Below the pieces are notes generated by a model, which saw nothing but the letters and a program-made list of their open reading frames with translations, searched no databases and was not told where the DNA came from. From Phycisphaerae bacterium (GTDB taxonomy: Bacteria; Planctomycetota; Phycisphaerae; UBA1845; PWPN01), in assembly GCA_012729395.1 (NCBI GenBank), contig JAAYDF010000192.1, forward strand, positions 1 through 50,855: DNA of 50,855 nucleotides, read 5' to 3'. The translations under genes were made by a program, and so were the position numbers. Positions 1 through 8,321 of this stretch are shown here, piece by piece. Positions within the stretch are counted from its first letter, which is position 1. Each line of letters starts with the position of its first letter.

Positions 1-92
1 ATGAGCCAAATGCGTCCCAGGATTCTTCCTTGCAGGCGATGCGGGCCTGATGCTGTCGTGTGAATCGTCGCCTGACCGCTGTTCAGCCGAGT

Positions 93-857
93 TCATCGGT
101 TCTCCAACCTCCCGAGCAAACGCAGGAAACCATCCAGTATGGTGATGGGATGAGGTGGGCATCCCGGCACGAACAAATCGACCGGCACGCATGAGGCCGC
201 ACCGCCCAGACACTCATCATGGTCGGCGTAAGCACCTCCCGAGATCGCGCAGGCCCCCACGGCAATCACCAGCTTCGGCGCGGGTACTGCCGCGTAAGTC
301 TTCATCAGTGCGAGCTTCATGTTCGCGGTGACCGGCCCAGTGACCACGAGCCCGTCCGCGTGGCGGGGTGAGGCCACAAACTCGATGCCGAACCGGCTCA
401 GATCGAAAACGATCGTGCTGAGTACGTTCAGGTCCGCTTCGCACGCGTTGCAGCCGCCCGCGCTCACCTGCCGCAGTTTGAGCGATCGGCCGAACAGCCG
501 ACGCGATTTCTCGTCCAAGGCCCTGGCCAGGCGGTAAGCCGACCCGCTCACGACCAGATCATCCCGATCTCGTGTGGCCAGTCGGTGTTCATGGGTCAAG
601 GTGATCGCGCCGGCCGGACAGGCCTCGACGCAATCCCCACAGAACAGGCATCGCCCCAGGTCAAAGGCCAGACCACTCCCGTCTCGACGGATGGCCTGGG
701 TCGGACACACACGAACGCAGCTCTCACAGCGTTCGGTGCACTTGGACGCATCGATCGCGGGCCGACCTCGGAGCCGGTCCGGCAGGATGGGCTCGGCATC
801 CGGGTAGCCGACCGTCCGATGTTTCTGTCGAAGTCGAGCCGCGAAGACTTTCAGCAT
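93..857 (-). CDS. Ehr complex ferredoxin / small-subunit fusion (HyfH-HyfI-like)
   Basis: A 254-residue iron-sulfur subunit that should pass electrons inside a membrane-bound hydrogenase-related complex. Residues about 35-85 form a two-cluster ferredoxin domain: C40-C44-C47-C51 (first spacing Cx3C) and C70-C73-C76-C80, each followed by Pro. Residues about 120-250 are the NuoB/HyfI-like small subunit, with C136 and C139 in GGCNACE, C203 in GACAISGG and C233 in PGCPPHP as ligands of the proximal [4Fe-4S] cluster. An upstream in-frame ATG at 911 would overlap the previous gene. I chose the ATG at 857 because it has AGAGG five bases ahead and lies 8 bp after the previous stop. It is the last gene of the operon. 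In Hyf/Hyc systems the ferredoxin and small subunit are usually separate proteins, so this is a fusion. Confidence 0.88.
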   Translation of the reverse strand: MLKVFAARLRQKHRTVGYPDAEPILPDRLRGRPAIDASKCTERCESCVRVCPTQAIRRDGSGLAFDLGRCLFCGDCVEACPAGAITLTHEHRLATRDRDDLVVSGSAYRLARALDEKSRRLFGRSLKLRQVSAGGCNACEADLNVLSTIVFDLSRFGIEFVASPRHADGLVVTGPVTANMKLALMKTYAAVPAPKLVIAVGACAISGGAYADHDECLGGAASCVPVDLFVPGCPPHPITILDGFLRLLGRLENR

Positions 858-865
858 AGCTACCT

Positions 866-2389
866 CTACAGGTCGTGTCCGCAATAGGACAGGTTGAAGC
901 TCTTGTTGCACAACGGAAAGTCGGAGATCTGCTGGTCGCGGAGGGCCATCGCCAGCCCCATCCAGTTGTGGAAGGACGGATCCACGATCTTGTATCGCGC
1001 CAGTCGGCCGGCGTCGTCCGTCAAGGCGACGTGGCAGATTTCCCCACGCCAGCCCTCGATGAGGCTCGCCGTGATGCGCGACGGCGCCAAGGGCCCCAGC
1101 AAGTCACGGGTCCGGCTGGCCGGGAGCGAGCGAACCTGCTCGTCAATGAAGGCCAAGGATCGCTGGATTTCCAACCACCGCACGAAAGCTCGGGCGAAGA
1201 CGTCGCCGGTGTCCGCGGTCGAAACGGGAATGTGGGCGAATTGGTAGATGCCCGTCGGAAACTCGCGCCGGATGTCGCGTTCCAGGCCGCATGCCCGCGC
1301 GGCTACACCGACCAGCCCCAGCTCGATCGCCCTGTGCCGCGACACCGTTCCGGTCTCCTGAAACCTGCTCATCACGGAGGGCGTACTCCACAGCAACTCA
1401 ACCGCCTCGGTGACGTCGCGGCGAGCGGCTCTTAGTCGCTCCAGGAACTGCTGGCGACGAGCCTCGTCGAGATCGAAAGCGACGCCGCCCGGTCGGATAA
1501 GCCCGCGACCAAATCGGCTCCCGCAGATCAAGGCACTCATGTTGAGAAAGTCACCGCGGATGCGGCCGCAATACGACGACGTCGGCAGAAAGCCGATATC
1601 CCCGGCGAGCGCCCCGAGGTCGCCGGTGTGGTTGGCCAGCCGTTCGAGTTCGAGAGCGATCGCCCGAATGACCTGGGCGCGCGCCGGCACCCGAGAACCC
1701 GCCAAAGATTCCACCGCCTGGCAGTAGCATGTCGCGTGGCCGATCGACGTGTCGCCAGCGAGAGTCTCCATATAGTGAATGGTCCGTGCCGTGGGGCCGC
1801 CCGGCACGGCGCGTTCCACCCCGCGGTGCTGGTAGCCCAAAGAGATCTCGAGGTGGTAGACGTTCTCGCCGTGGCATTGAAAGCGGAAGTGGCCCGGTTC
1901 AATGATGCCGGCATGCACGGGCCCGACCGCGACTTCGTGCACCTCCTCGCCTTCGACCTCGAAGTAGTCCGTCACGCAGGGCTCGATGGCGGCTTCGGCA
2001 GGACGCCGCCACGCGTCGTGCCCCGGGCGATACGAGCGGTGAAACCGGATCGGCTTGAGCCAGGGATGACCTTGCGGTCGAACGCCCCATTGTTCGGCGA
2101 TCTCACGCTCGAACCAATGGGCGGCAGGACAATCGTGGGTCAGGGCGGGATACTCCTCCTCGACTTCAGTGGCACATATCTCAATCATGCCCGTCTCGGT
2201 GTGAGCCACGACGCCGATCAGTCGCACACGCGATTCCCCGGTGGGCATCCCGAACAGAGCCGTCAGCCTCGCTCCGCCTTGCACACGATCAATCAACGCA
2301 TCGCGAAACTCGGCGACCGTCAGGACAGGAACGCCGTCTGTTCGAGCCGATTCACCGTTGCGCAGAGCAAGACAAGCCACTTGGGCCAT
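866..2389 (-). CDS. Ehr complex large subunit (NuoC-NuoD / HyfG-like), without Ni-Fe ligands
   Basis: A 507-residue soluble subunit. The N-terminal 150 residues resemble NuoC/HycE-N (HWFEREIAEQWG), and the rest is NuoD/hydrogenase large-subunit-like (HLEISLGYQHRGVE, ELERLANHTGDLG). True [NiFe] hydrogenases carry CxxC motifs near each end of this domain. Here the first site reads AGDTSIGHATCYCQAVE (only CxC, at 221 and 223) and the C-terminal site reads DPSFHNW (470-476). The nickel centre therefore cannot be built in the normal way, which places the complex with energy-converting hydrogenase-related (Ehr) complexes of unknown substrate. ATG 2389 is preferred over GTG 2392 because GGGAGG sits six bases before it. 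The start overlaps the stop of the preceding membrane subunit (TGATG), suggesting translational coupling. Confidence 0.88.
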   Translation of the reverse strand: MAQVACLALRNGESARTDGVPVLTVAEFRDALIDRVQGGARLTALFGMPTGESRVRLIGVVAHTETGMIEICATEVEEEYPALTHDCPAAHWFEREIAEQWGVRPQGHPWLKPIRFHRSYRPGHDAWRRPAEAAIEPCVTDYFEVEGEEVHEVAVGPVHAGIIEPGHFRFQCHGENVYHLEISLGYQHRGVERAVPGGPTARTIHYMETLAGDTSIGHATCYCQAVESLAGSRVPARAQVIRAIALELERLANHTGDLGALAGDIGFLPTSSYCGRIRGDFLNMSALICGSRFGRGLIRPGGVAFDLDEARRQQFLERLRAARRDVTEAVELLWSTPSVMSRFQETGTVSRHRAIELGLVGVAARACGLERDIRREFPTGIYQFAHIPVSTADTGDVFARAFVRWLEIQRSLAFIDEQVRSLPASRTRDLLGPLAPSRITASLIEGWRGEICHVALTDDAGRLARYKIVDPSFHNWMGLAMALRDQQISDFPLCNKSFNLSYCGHDL

Positions 2390-3864
2390 CACAAGCCTCC
2401 CAGAGCTTTCGCGGCTCGATCAAGCAGATCCAGCAACGGGGCGGGAATCCAGATTCCCAGGCCCAGCACAACCATTCCCAGTAACGCGGGAGGAATCAAC
2501 GACAGGACAGGCTCGCGGCCTGGCTGATTCTCCAATGTCCACGAGGACCGCCCGTAAGCCATCCGCAGAAACACGCCCGCCATGCCGACGAAGATGATCC
2601 CCAGGAAACCCAGGTACAAAACGGCGACCGCGACGCGACCCTGCTCCAAGGCCGACTTGAGCACGATGAACTCGCTGAGAAACGTACCGAACGGAGGAGT
2701 GCCGGTAATCGCCAGGAACCCCGCCAGCCAGAGTGCCGCCGATACCGGAAGCGCACACAACGCCCCTCGAATGTCCCGGCAGGACTTGGTCCCGTAGACG
2801 CTCAGGATGTTGCCCGCGATCAGGAACAGCATGGCCTTGGTAAGCGAGTGATTCACCGCGTGGAGCATGGCCCCGAAAGCTCCAACTCCCCCCAAGCCCA
2901 CACCCAGTGCGAGAATGCCCACGTGCTCCACGCTGGAATAGGCCAGCATGCGCTTGTAGTCCTGCTGACCGACAATGAAGACGGCAGCCACACCCATCGA
3001 GATGAGGCCTAGAAGAACCAGCATCTCCTGTCCAAACGCCGCGCAATCAGCGGCCGCAAGCACCTGGTACGCCCGTAGAATGCTTAAAAACGCACAGTTC
3101 AGTAGGGCGCCGGAGAGCAGTGCGGATACAACCGCCGGAGATTCGCTATGTGCGTCGGGCAGCCAGGTGTGCAGCGGGGCCAATCCCATCTTGGTGCCGT
3201 AGCCGACCAGCAGGAAGACAAACCCGAGCTTGAGCCATGCGTGGTCGAGCTGTGATCCTCGTCGCACCAGCTCGTCGGTGAGCAGCGAGACGGTGGCCCC
3301 GGTCGAGTCCGTGGCGGATACGGCGACCAGGAAGATCCCGAGAAGCGCCAAGGCGATCCCGACCGAGCAGATCAACAGGTACTTCCAAGTCGCCTCAAGC
3401 GAGCGATGATGCCGGTGATAGTAAATCAGGGGAGCGCTCGCCAGTGTCGTCGCCTCCACCGCGACCCAGGTCAAGCCGAGATGGCCGCTCAGGCTCACCA
3501 GCGTCATCATGGCAAGGAAAAGCAGAAGGCAGCCGGTGAACACCGCCTCGGGAGCGTTGACGAAAAGGAATCCGTCTTCGAAATCCTTCCGCCGCCCCGG
3601 TGCTTCGCGGCGAAGGTAGCCGATGCCGTAAAAAGAAGCCGTGAGAAAAAGCACGCTGGTGATGCTGAGGAAAAGCAGCCCCAACTCGTCCAGCCTCAGC
3701 AAGCCATCCAGGGCAGGACTCGGCGGACACAGCCAAGCCCGTGTGGTCAGCCCGGCGTGTGCCAAGGCCACCGCGAGCAGCAGCGCTCGGCGCATCCCAT
3801 CAGGCCGGATCACAAACGCCGTGAGCCCGGCCAGCCCAGGGATAAGAAATAATGCCGCCACCAT
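2389..3864 (-). CDS. Ehr complex antiporter-like membrane subunit (HyfF/NuoN-like)
   Basis: A 491-residue polytopic membrane protein of the NuoL/M/N (Mrp antiporter) family, most like HyfF. It should form one of the proton- or sodium-pumping channels. Visible features are about 13-14 hydrophobic segments, the conserved core around GYGTKMGLAPLHTWLPDAHS, and the following lysine/histidine region AMLHAVNHSLTKAMLF, which are the ion-channel signatures of this family. The ATG at 3864 has AGGA seven bases upstream. The gene follows the HyfE-like gene by a few bases and overlaps the large-subunit gene. Which ion is moved cannot be told from sequence alone. Confidence 0.85.
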   Translation of the reverse strand: MVAALFLIPGLAGLTAFVIRPDGMRRALLLAVALAHAGLTTRAWLCPPSPALDGLLRLDELGLLFLSITSVLFLTASFYGIGYLRREAPGRRKDFEDGFLFVNAPEAVFTGCLLLFLAMMTLVSLSGHLGLTWVAVEATTLASAPLIYYHRHHRSLEATWKYLLICSVGIALALLGIFLVAVSATDSTGATVSLLTDELVRRGSQLDHAWLKLGFVFLLVGYGTKMGLAPLHTWLPDAHSESPAVVSALLSGALLNCAFLSILRAYQVLAAADCAAFGQEMLVLLGLISMGVAAVFIVGQQDYKRMLAYSSVEHVGILALGVGLGGVGAFGAMLHAVNHSLTKAMLFLIAGNILSVYGTKSCRDIRGALCALPVSAALWLAGFLAITGTPPFGTFLSEFIVLKSALEQGRVAVAVLYLGFLGIIFVGMAGVFLRMAYGRSSWTLENQPGREPVLSLIPPALLGMVVLGLGIWIPAPLLDLLDRAAKALGGL

Positions 3865-3868
3865 CCAT

Positions 3869-4513
3869 TCATTCCTTCAACTGGGACAACTGATCGGTGT
3901 CGATGTGGTCGAACTCCCGGCTGATATGGAAGATCGCAATGCCCATCACGAACACCGCTACGAACACGTCGAGCAGGATGCCCATTTCCACGAGGAACGT
4001 CGCCTGCCGAGCAAGCCCGACGCCGAACACGAAAATGCCGTTCTCCAGCGCCAGATAGCCGAGCACTTGAGTGACCGCCTTGCGCCGGCTGACAATCAGC
4101 AGTAGGCCGATCAGAATGGCGTGAAATGCGGTCGGCACCAGCAACGGCGAAACGCCGGCGTCCAGATGCGGCAGACGACCGGTTAGCCATATGGCGAAAG
4201 GTAATGCCAGTGAACCGATCAGCAGCGACGAGGCGAACCCGACGAACGGCTCGACCTCCTGCCTGATAGCAGCCTCTCGGATCGCCCTCTTCAACAAGCG
4301 AGGGAATACGAAACCCTTGATCGCGACCGTGCCGGCCACAAGAACCAGTACGTGCAAAGACAGCTGCTCCCGCTGCACGCCGATGGTGATGAGCCCAAGA
4401 AGCACGCCCTGCAAGGCCATGACGCGAATGCACGTCCCCAACGAACTGAGCCCCGTCAAGGCCAGGTTGGTCAGAACCACGGTGATCAAGATCACGTCTG
4501 TCCACACTTGCAT
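3869..4513 (-). CDS. Ehr complex membrane subunit (HyfE-like)
   Basis: A 214-residue membrane protein with about six hydrophobic segments. Its second half resembles NuoK (small channel subunit), and its length and the sequence LGYLALENGIFVFGVG match HyfE. It should sit between the large antiporter-like subunits in the membrane arm. The ATG at 4513 lies 4 bp after the HyfC-like stop and the stop lies 4 bp before the HyfF-like start, so the genes are tightly packed in one operon. Confidence 0.82.
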   Translation of the reverse strand: MQVWTDVILITVVLTNLALTGLSSLGTCIRVMALQGVLLGLITIGVQREQLSLHVLVLVAGTVAIKGFVFPRLLKRAIREAAIRQEVEPFVGFASSLLIGSLALPFAIWLTGRLPHLDAGVSPLLVPTAFHAILIGLLLIVSRRKAVTQVLGYLALENGIFVFGVGLARQATFLVEMGILLDVFVAVFVMGIAIFHISREFDHIDTDQLSQLKE

Positions 4514-4517
4514 GCCG

Positions 4518-5429
4518 TCACCTCAGTACCAGGACAAGCGCAATAATCGCAATCGCGCCGGCTCCAACGAGCATCTGCGGAACCCGCAAAAGCCGAAGCC
4601 GGGCCATCATCGATTCAATGACCCCGATCACGATTGCCAGCAACAGCATGCCCACGAGAAAAGCTGCGATATCCATCATCGCCCACCCGGTCCGCAACGG
4701 CATGCAGAGCCCGACCAGCAGGGCGCCAAATACCCATAGCTTCAATGCGGCCGCATAAAGGATGAACGCCAGATCCGGCCCGCTGTAATCGAGGACCATG
4801 ACTTCGTGGATCATGGTCAGCTCCAGGTGCGTGTTGGGATCGTCCACGGGAATGCGAGAGTTCTCCGCGAGGCAGACCACCAGCAGGGCGGCCGATACCA
4901 TGGCGAGTGTCGGACCGGCCTGCATCCATACGCCGAAGGTGATTGAAGAATAGATCCCTGAGAATGAAATGCTGCCCGAATGGCGAGCCAGCGTCGCCAT
5001 CGACAGCATCAGTACCGGCTCGACCAAGGCCGAGAACTGCACCTCGCGGCTGGCCCCCATACCCTCGAAGCTCGAGCCGGTGTCCAAGGCCCCAAGCACC
5101 GTGAAGAAACGCATGAGTCCAAGCACGTAGGCAAAGAGGATGATGTCGCCCGGGAAGGCCAGCATGGCCTGAACGCTCCCAATGGGCAGGAGGGCCAAGG
5201 CTACGACTACCGCCGACAGACCGACAAGCGGTGCCAACCGAAAAACAAGCGTTGTCGTCCCGCTGTAGACCGCGCCTTTGCCCAGCAGCTTGGCCAAGTC
5301 ACGGTACGGCTGAAAAACCGATGGACCACACCGCCCCGCGAACAGAGCCTTCACCTTGTTGATGACCCCCCGCAACAACGGGGCCAGCATCAAGGCCAGC
5401 ACAGGTTGGCACAAACCAATGAATCGCAT
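4518..5429 (-). CDS. Ehr complex membrane subunit (HyfC/NuoH-like)
   Basis: A 303-residue NuoH/HyfC-family protein, the membrane anchor that joins the peripheral iron-sulfur arm to the ion-pumping arm. Recognisable parts are KALFAGRCGPSVFQPYRDL near residue 30, the loop FEGMGASREVQFSALVEP near 130, and the acidic segment PVDDPNTHLELTMIHEV near 195, all typical of NuoH-type subunits. About eight hydrophobic segments are visible. In complex I this subunit lines the quinone cavity; whether a quinone binds here is unknown. It sits 4 bp after the HyfB-like gene. Confidence 0.86.
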   Translation of the reverse strand: MRFIGLCQPVLALMLAPLLRGVINKVKALFAGRCGPSVFQPYRDLAKLLGKGAVYSGTTTLVFRLAPLVGLSAVVVALALLPIGSVQAMLAFPGDIILFAYVLGLMRFFTVLGALDTGSSFEGMGASREVQFSALVEPVLMLSMATLARHSGSISFSGIYSSITFGVWMQAGPTLAMVSAALLVVCLAENSRIPVDDPNTHLELTMIHEVMVLDYSGPDLAFILYAAALKLWVFGALLVGLCMPLRTGWAMMDIAAFLVGMLLLAIVIGVIESMMARLRLLRVPQMLVGAGAIAIIALVLVLR

Positions 5430-5433
5430 GGTC

Positions 5434-7428
5434 CTATTCCAGCTTCCACAGAAGCAGAGCCAGTAGCGTCAGGGCAATGTACAAGACGTATATCTGCACC
5501 CGGCCGTGCTGGAGCCACCGCAGCCTGGAAAGCAGCCATCCGACACTCCGGAACATCGGGCGGTAGAACTTCTCCCGGCAGACATCGTCCGTGTGCGTGA
5601 CCAGCGAGGCGGATGCCGGGAAAAAATCGACAGGAGGAGCAAGCTTTGTGTGAGTTTGCAGAAATACCCGGAAGAACCATGTCAGCGGCTGGGCAAACGA
5701 CGATGCGGTGTACTGCATGCGAGCGGTTGGCCGGGCGTAGCCACAATCCCAGGTGACTGTGCTGGATACATCCCGGCCAGCAAGCAGCCACCTGCGAAAG
5801 ACCATCAATCCGCCAGTGAGCACCAGCAGGACTATGCTGGCTGCGACCACCGCACTGAGAATCTCACGCGGGCCGGCCATCGTCGCACGGATGCTCTCGC
5901 TCGGCATGCCGGCAACCACCGTAATCGCCGGCGCCATCGCCACGATGACGAATGGACCCAGTAAGCCGATGGCTGCGCATCCAGCAGCCAGGACCAACAT
6001 CGCCAGACGCATCAACCCGCCGCACTCGTGACTGCCGGCCGCCTGGGCCGACCGCGGCTCGCCCAGGAAAACCGCGCCAAACGCCTTGGTGAAGCACGCC
6101 GATGCCAGACCGCCGATCAACGCCAACCCGACAACCACACCCACAACTAGCGGCAGATGTGAGCCGGTCGCCCACCTCACCCCTTTCAGTGCCCCAAGGT
6201 AGATCAGCAGCTCGCTCACAAAACCATTCAGTGGCGGCAACCCGCAGATCGCCACCGCCCCGACCAGGAACGTCCAACCAGTCCACGGCAGCCGCTTGAG
6301 AAGGCCCCCCATGCGATCAAGTTCCCGGCTCCCAGTCCCGTGCAGCACCGCTCCCGCCCCCAGGAACAGCAAACCCTTGAAACACGCATGATTGAGCACA
6401 TGCAGCAGCCCGCCGCCGAAGCCCAGCACCGCCATCGGAGTCGACTGCAGGCTCAGGCCCAGCAGCCCCGTCCCCAGACCCAACGCGATGATCCCGATGT
6501 TCTCAACGCTGTGGTATGCAAGGAGTCGCTTGAGGTCGTGTTGCGCCAAGGCAAACAAAACGCCCAGTACGCCGGACACCAGCCCAATGCCGATCAACAG
6601 CAAGCCCCACCATGCCGGCGGTGGCCCGAGAAACGTCAGCGTTCGCAGAAGACCGTAAATCCCGGTCTTGATCATCACACCCGACATGACCGCCGACACA
6701 TGACTCGGTGCCGCCGGGTGGGCCTCGGGCAACCATACATGAAGAGGCATGAATCCGGCCTTCGTCCCAAACCCCACCACCGCCAGGACGAGTATCAGAC
6801 TCGCGTGAGCGACCGGCTGGCTCATGCTACCGAAGCTCGCGAAGTCCATGGATCCTGACGCCCGCCCCAGCAGGATGAACATCGCCAGCAGAAACGCCGT
6901 CCCCAGATGAGCGGCCACCAGATACGTCCAGCCCGCCCGCCACGCACCCTCATCTTCGTGCTCGAAGGTCACAAGGAAGAAGGACGCCAGCGACATGATT
7001 TCCCACGCGATCAGAAACAACACGGCGTTCTGGGCGGTCACGACCACGACCATGCTGCCGACCAGCAGGTTGAAGAAAAACCAAGGTGGCCCGAGCGACC
7101 GCCGTTGGCGGTAAGACTGGAGGTACTCGGCCCCGTAGATCGCCGCCAAGCCGCACAGAGAGTAGATCGCGACCAAAAAGAGCGAGGCAAGGGCGTCCAA
7201 AACGAAAACGCAATCACCCAAAGGCATCGACCATGCCAGTCGAAGAACCTCCGCCGGCTGACCGAGGAGCACTCTAACCGAAGGCACCAGGCCCAGACCG
7301 CAACCGATCACCGTTCCCACACAACCCATAGCACTGGCCACCCGAGGCCAGCGAGAAACCAGCAGCGCGATCAGCCCGCTTGCAACCATCAGGCCGACAC
7401 TCGTCATGAGCAGGCAGATGTTCGTCAC
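5434..7428 (-). CDS. Ehr complex large antiporter-like membrane subunit (HyfB-like)
   Basis: A 664-residue membrane protein of the NuoL/HyfB type with roughly 16 hydrophobic segments. The channel core is clear: FGTKAGFMPLHVWLPEAHPA followed by HDLKRLLAYHSVENIGII and HVLNHACFKGLLFL, each carrying the conserved Lys/His/Glu residues of Mrp-type channels. The C-terminal part (WDCGYARPTARMQYTASSFA) is also typical of HyfB. The start is GTG 7428, sharing four bases (GTGA) with the stop of the upstream regulator gene, so the regulator and the complex are co-transcribed and probably translationally coupled. Confidence 0.87.
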   Translation of the reverse strand: MTNICLLMTSVGLMVASGLIALLVSRWPRVASAMGCVGTVIGCGLGLVPSVRVLLGQPAEVLRLAWSMPLGDCVFVLDALASLFLVAIYSLCGLAAIYGAEYLQSYRQRRSLGPPWFFFNLLVGSMVVVVTAQNAVLFLIAWEIMSLASFFLVTFEHEDEGAWRAGWTYLVAAHLGTAFLLAMFILLGRASGSMDFASFGSMSQPVAHASLILVLAVVGFGTKAGFMPLHVWLPEAHPAAPSHVSAVMSGVMIKTGIYGLLRTLTFLGPPPAWWGLLLIGIGLVSGVLGVLFALAQHDLKRLLAYHSVENIGIIALGLGTGLLGLSLQSTPMAVLGFGGGLLHVLNHACFKGLLFLGAGAVLHGTGSRELDRMGGLLKRLPWTGWTFLVGAVAICGLPPLNGFVSELLIYLGALKGVRWATGSHLPLVVGVVVGLALIGGLASACFTKAFGAVFLGEPRSAQAAGSHECGGLMRLAMLVLAAGCAAIGLLGPFVIVAMAPAITVVAGMPSESIRATMAGPREILSAVVAASIVLLVLTGGLMVFRRWLLAGRDVSSTVTWDCGYARPTARMQYTASSFAQPLTWFFRVFLQTHTKLAPPVDFFPASASLVTHTDDVCREKFYRPMFRSVGWLLSRLRWLQHGRVQIYVLYIALTLLALLLWKLE

Positions 7429-8138
7429 TTGTCACCACCCGCGGCCGATGCTGTGGGAGCCATGCCGGCAAGATCGGACTCAATCCGAGCGATCTCGGCG
7501 AGAATGTCGCCCCGAGAGCCCTGGTCCCTGAGCAGCTGCTTCAGTGACGGTTCGCGGAGAGCGAATGACAGCAACGACAACATCCGCAGGTGCGAACGAA
7601 CGGTCGGGCTGATCATCGCAAATAGCGTGTGCACCGGCTGGGCGTCGATCGCCTCAAACTCGATCGGCCGCTCCAGAAAGCACAGGGCGACCATGGGTTG
7701 GGTCACATGCAGAATGACCGGGTTCCGCACGTGCGGGATGGCGATGCCATCCCCGATGCCCGTTGATCCGAGCGACTCACGCGCGAGCAACACCTGGTAC
7801 AGAAACTCACGGTCTACGCCATCCGGTAGCCGCAGCACCTCGACGACAGACTTGAGGGCGGAAGCCTTGTCATCCCCCTCAATCCGATAGAACACGCCTC
7901 CCGCTTTGAGGGCCTCCGACAGCTTGCAGGGCTCAGACCCGGCGCTCTCCGGCTCCGCGAACATCTCGGCCGAGAGGTTCATCCGCCTTGACGTTGCCCA
8001 TTCAAGAAGTTCAGTGCGATTGAATTTGAACTGGTCGCCGATCCGGTAGACAGGAAGAGTCCCCTGGTCGATCCACCGGTAGATGGTGCGTTCCGAAACA
8101 CTCAAGAGCGATGCGACATCTCTAACCGTTAGGTTCAT
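7425..8138 (-). CDS. HTH (excisionase-type) - PTS EIIA(Ntr)-like regulator heading the Ehr operon
   Basis: A 237-residue two-domain protein. Residues 3-50 are an excisionase/MerR-like DNA-binding fold (TVRDVASLLSVSERTIYRWI ... YRIGDQFKFNRTELLEW). Residues about 70-220 are a PTS EIIA type-2/Ntr domain with the phosphorylatable histidine in GIAIPHVR (His136). EIIA(Ntr) proteins are phosphate-accepting sensors that report on carbon, nitrogen or potassium state; here one appears wired directly to DNA binding. The ATG at 8138 has GGAGG seven bases upstream. A longer frame to 8204 would start inside the promoter and is rejected. No EI, HPr or transporter EIIB/C genes are nearby. Inference: it senses energy or nutrient state and controls the operon, possibly through the repeat at 8169-8194. 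Confidence 0.85.
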   Translation of the reverse strand: MNLTVRDVASLLSVSERTIYRWIDQGTLPVYRIGDQFKFNRTELLEWATSRRMNLSAEMFAEPESAGSEPCKLSEALKAGGVFYRIEGDDKASALKSVVEVLRLPDGVDREFLYQVLLARESLGSTGIGDGIAIPHVRNPVILHVTQPMVALCFLERPIEFEAIDAQPVHTLFAMISPTVRSHLRMLSLLSFALREPSLKQLLRDQGSRGDILAEIARIESDLAGMAPTASAAGGDK

Positions 8139-8168
8139 TGAACGCCTCCGTCCGCCATCTTCGCCATG

Positions 8169-8194
8169 ATGCGTCATATTATGAAGTATGCGTC
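8169..8194. promoter_or_regulatory. possible operator: direct repeat around the -10 box
   Basis: The heptamer ATGCGTC occurs at 8169-8175 and again at 8188-8194 (19 bp start to start, about two helical turns), flanking the -10 element of the Ehr promoter. The spacing would suit a dimeric DNA-binding protein. The first gene of the operon encodes such a protein, so autoregulation is a reasonable guess. No experimental support. Confidence 0.4.
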
Positions 8195-8204
8195 GGCGTG
8201 TCAA
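8176..8204 (-). promoter_or_regulatory. sigma70-type promoter of the Ehr operon
   Basis: On the minus strand TTGACA (8204-8199) is followed by a 17-base spacer and TAATAT (8181-8176). Transcription would start near 8169, about 30 bases before the regulator's ATG at 8138. The -35 box is perfect and the -10 matches 4 of 6. Confidence 0.6.
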
Positions 8205-8252
8205 TACAAGTCATCGCACATTCTGCCCAACGTCTGGTGAGCCACGCCAGGG

Positions 8253-8281
8253 TTGACAGAAGTCGTCCTGGGCTGGAGAAT
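8253..8281 (+). promoter_or_regulatory. sigma70-type promoter of the S41 protease gene
   Basis: TTGACA at 8253-8258, a 17-base spacer, and GAGAAT at 8276-8281 (4 of 6). The expected start is near 8288, about 34 bases before ATG 8322. A TTG codon at 8253 that would lengthen the protease frame is the -35 box itself, which argues against the longer reading. Confidence 0.6.
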
Positions 8282-8321
8282 CCGTTCTTTGCCCTGCCCA
8301 CCGTGGGAGTCCTCATCGGAG

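Noticed and set aside
866-2389. Active [NiFe] hydrogenase
   Set aside because: Both CxxC ligand pairs are absent and no hydrogenase maturation genes are nearby.
8253-8321. Longer N-terminus for the S41 protease from TTG 8253
   Set aside because: The TTG is part of a TTGACA -35 box; ATG 8322 opens directly on the membrane anchor helix.
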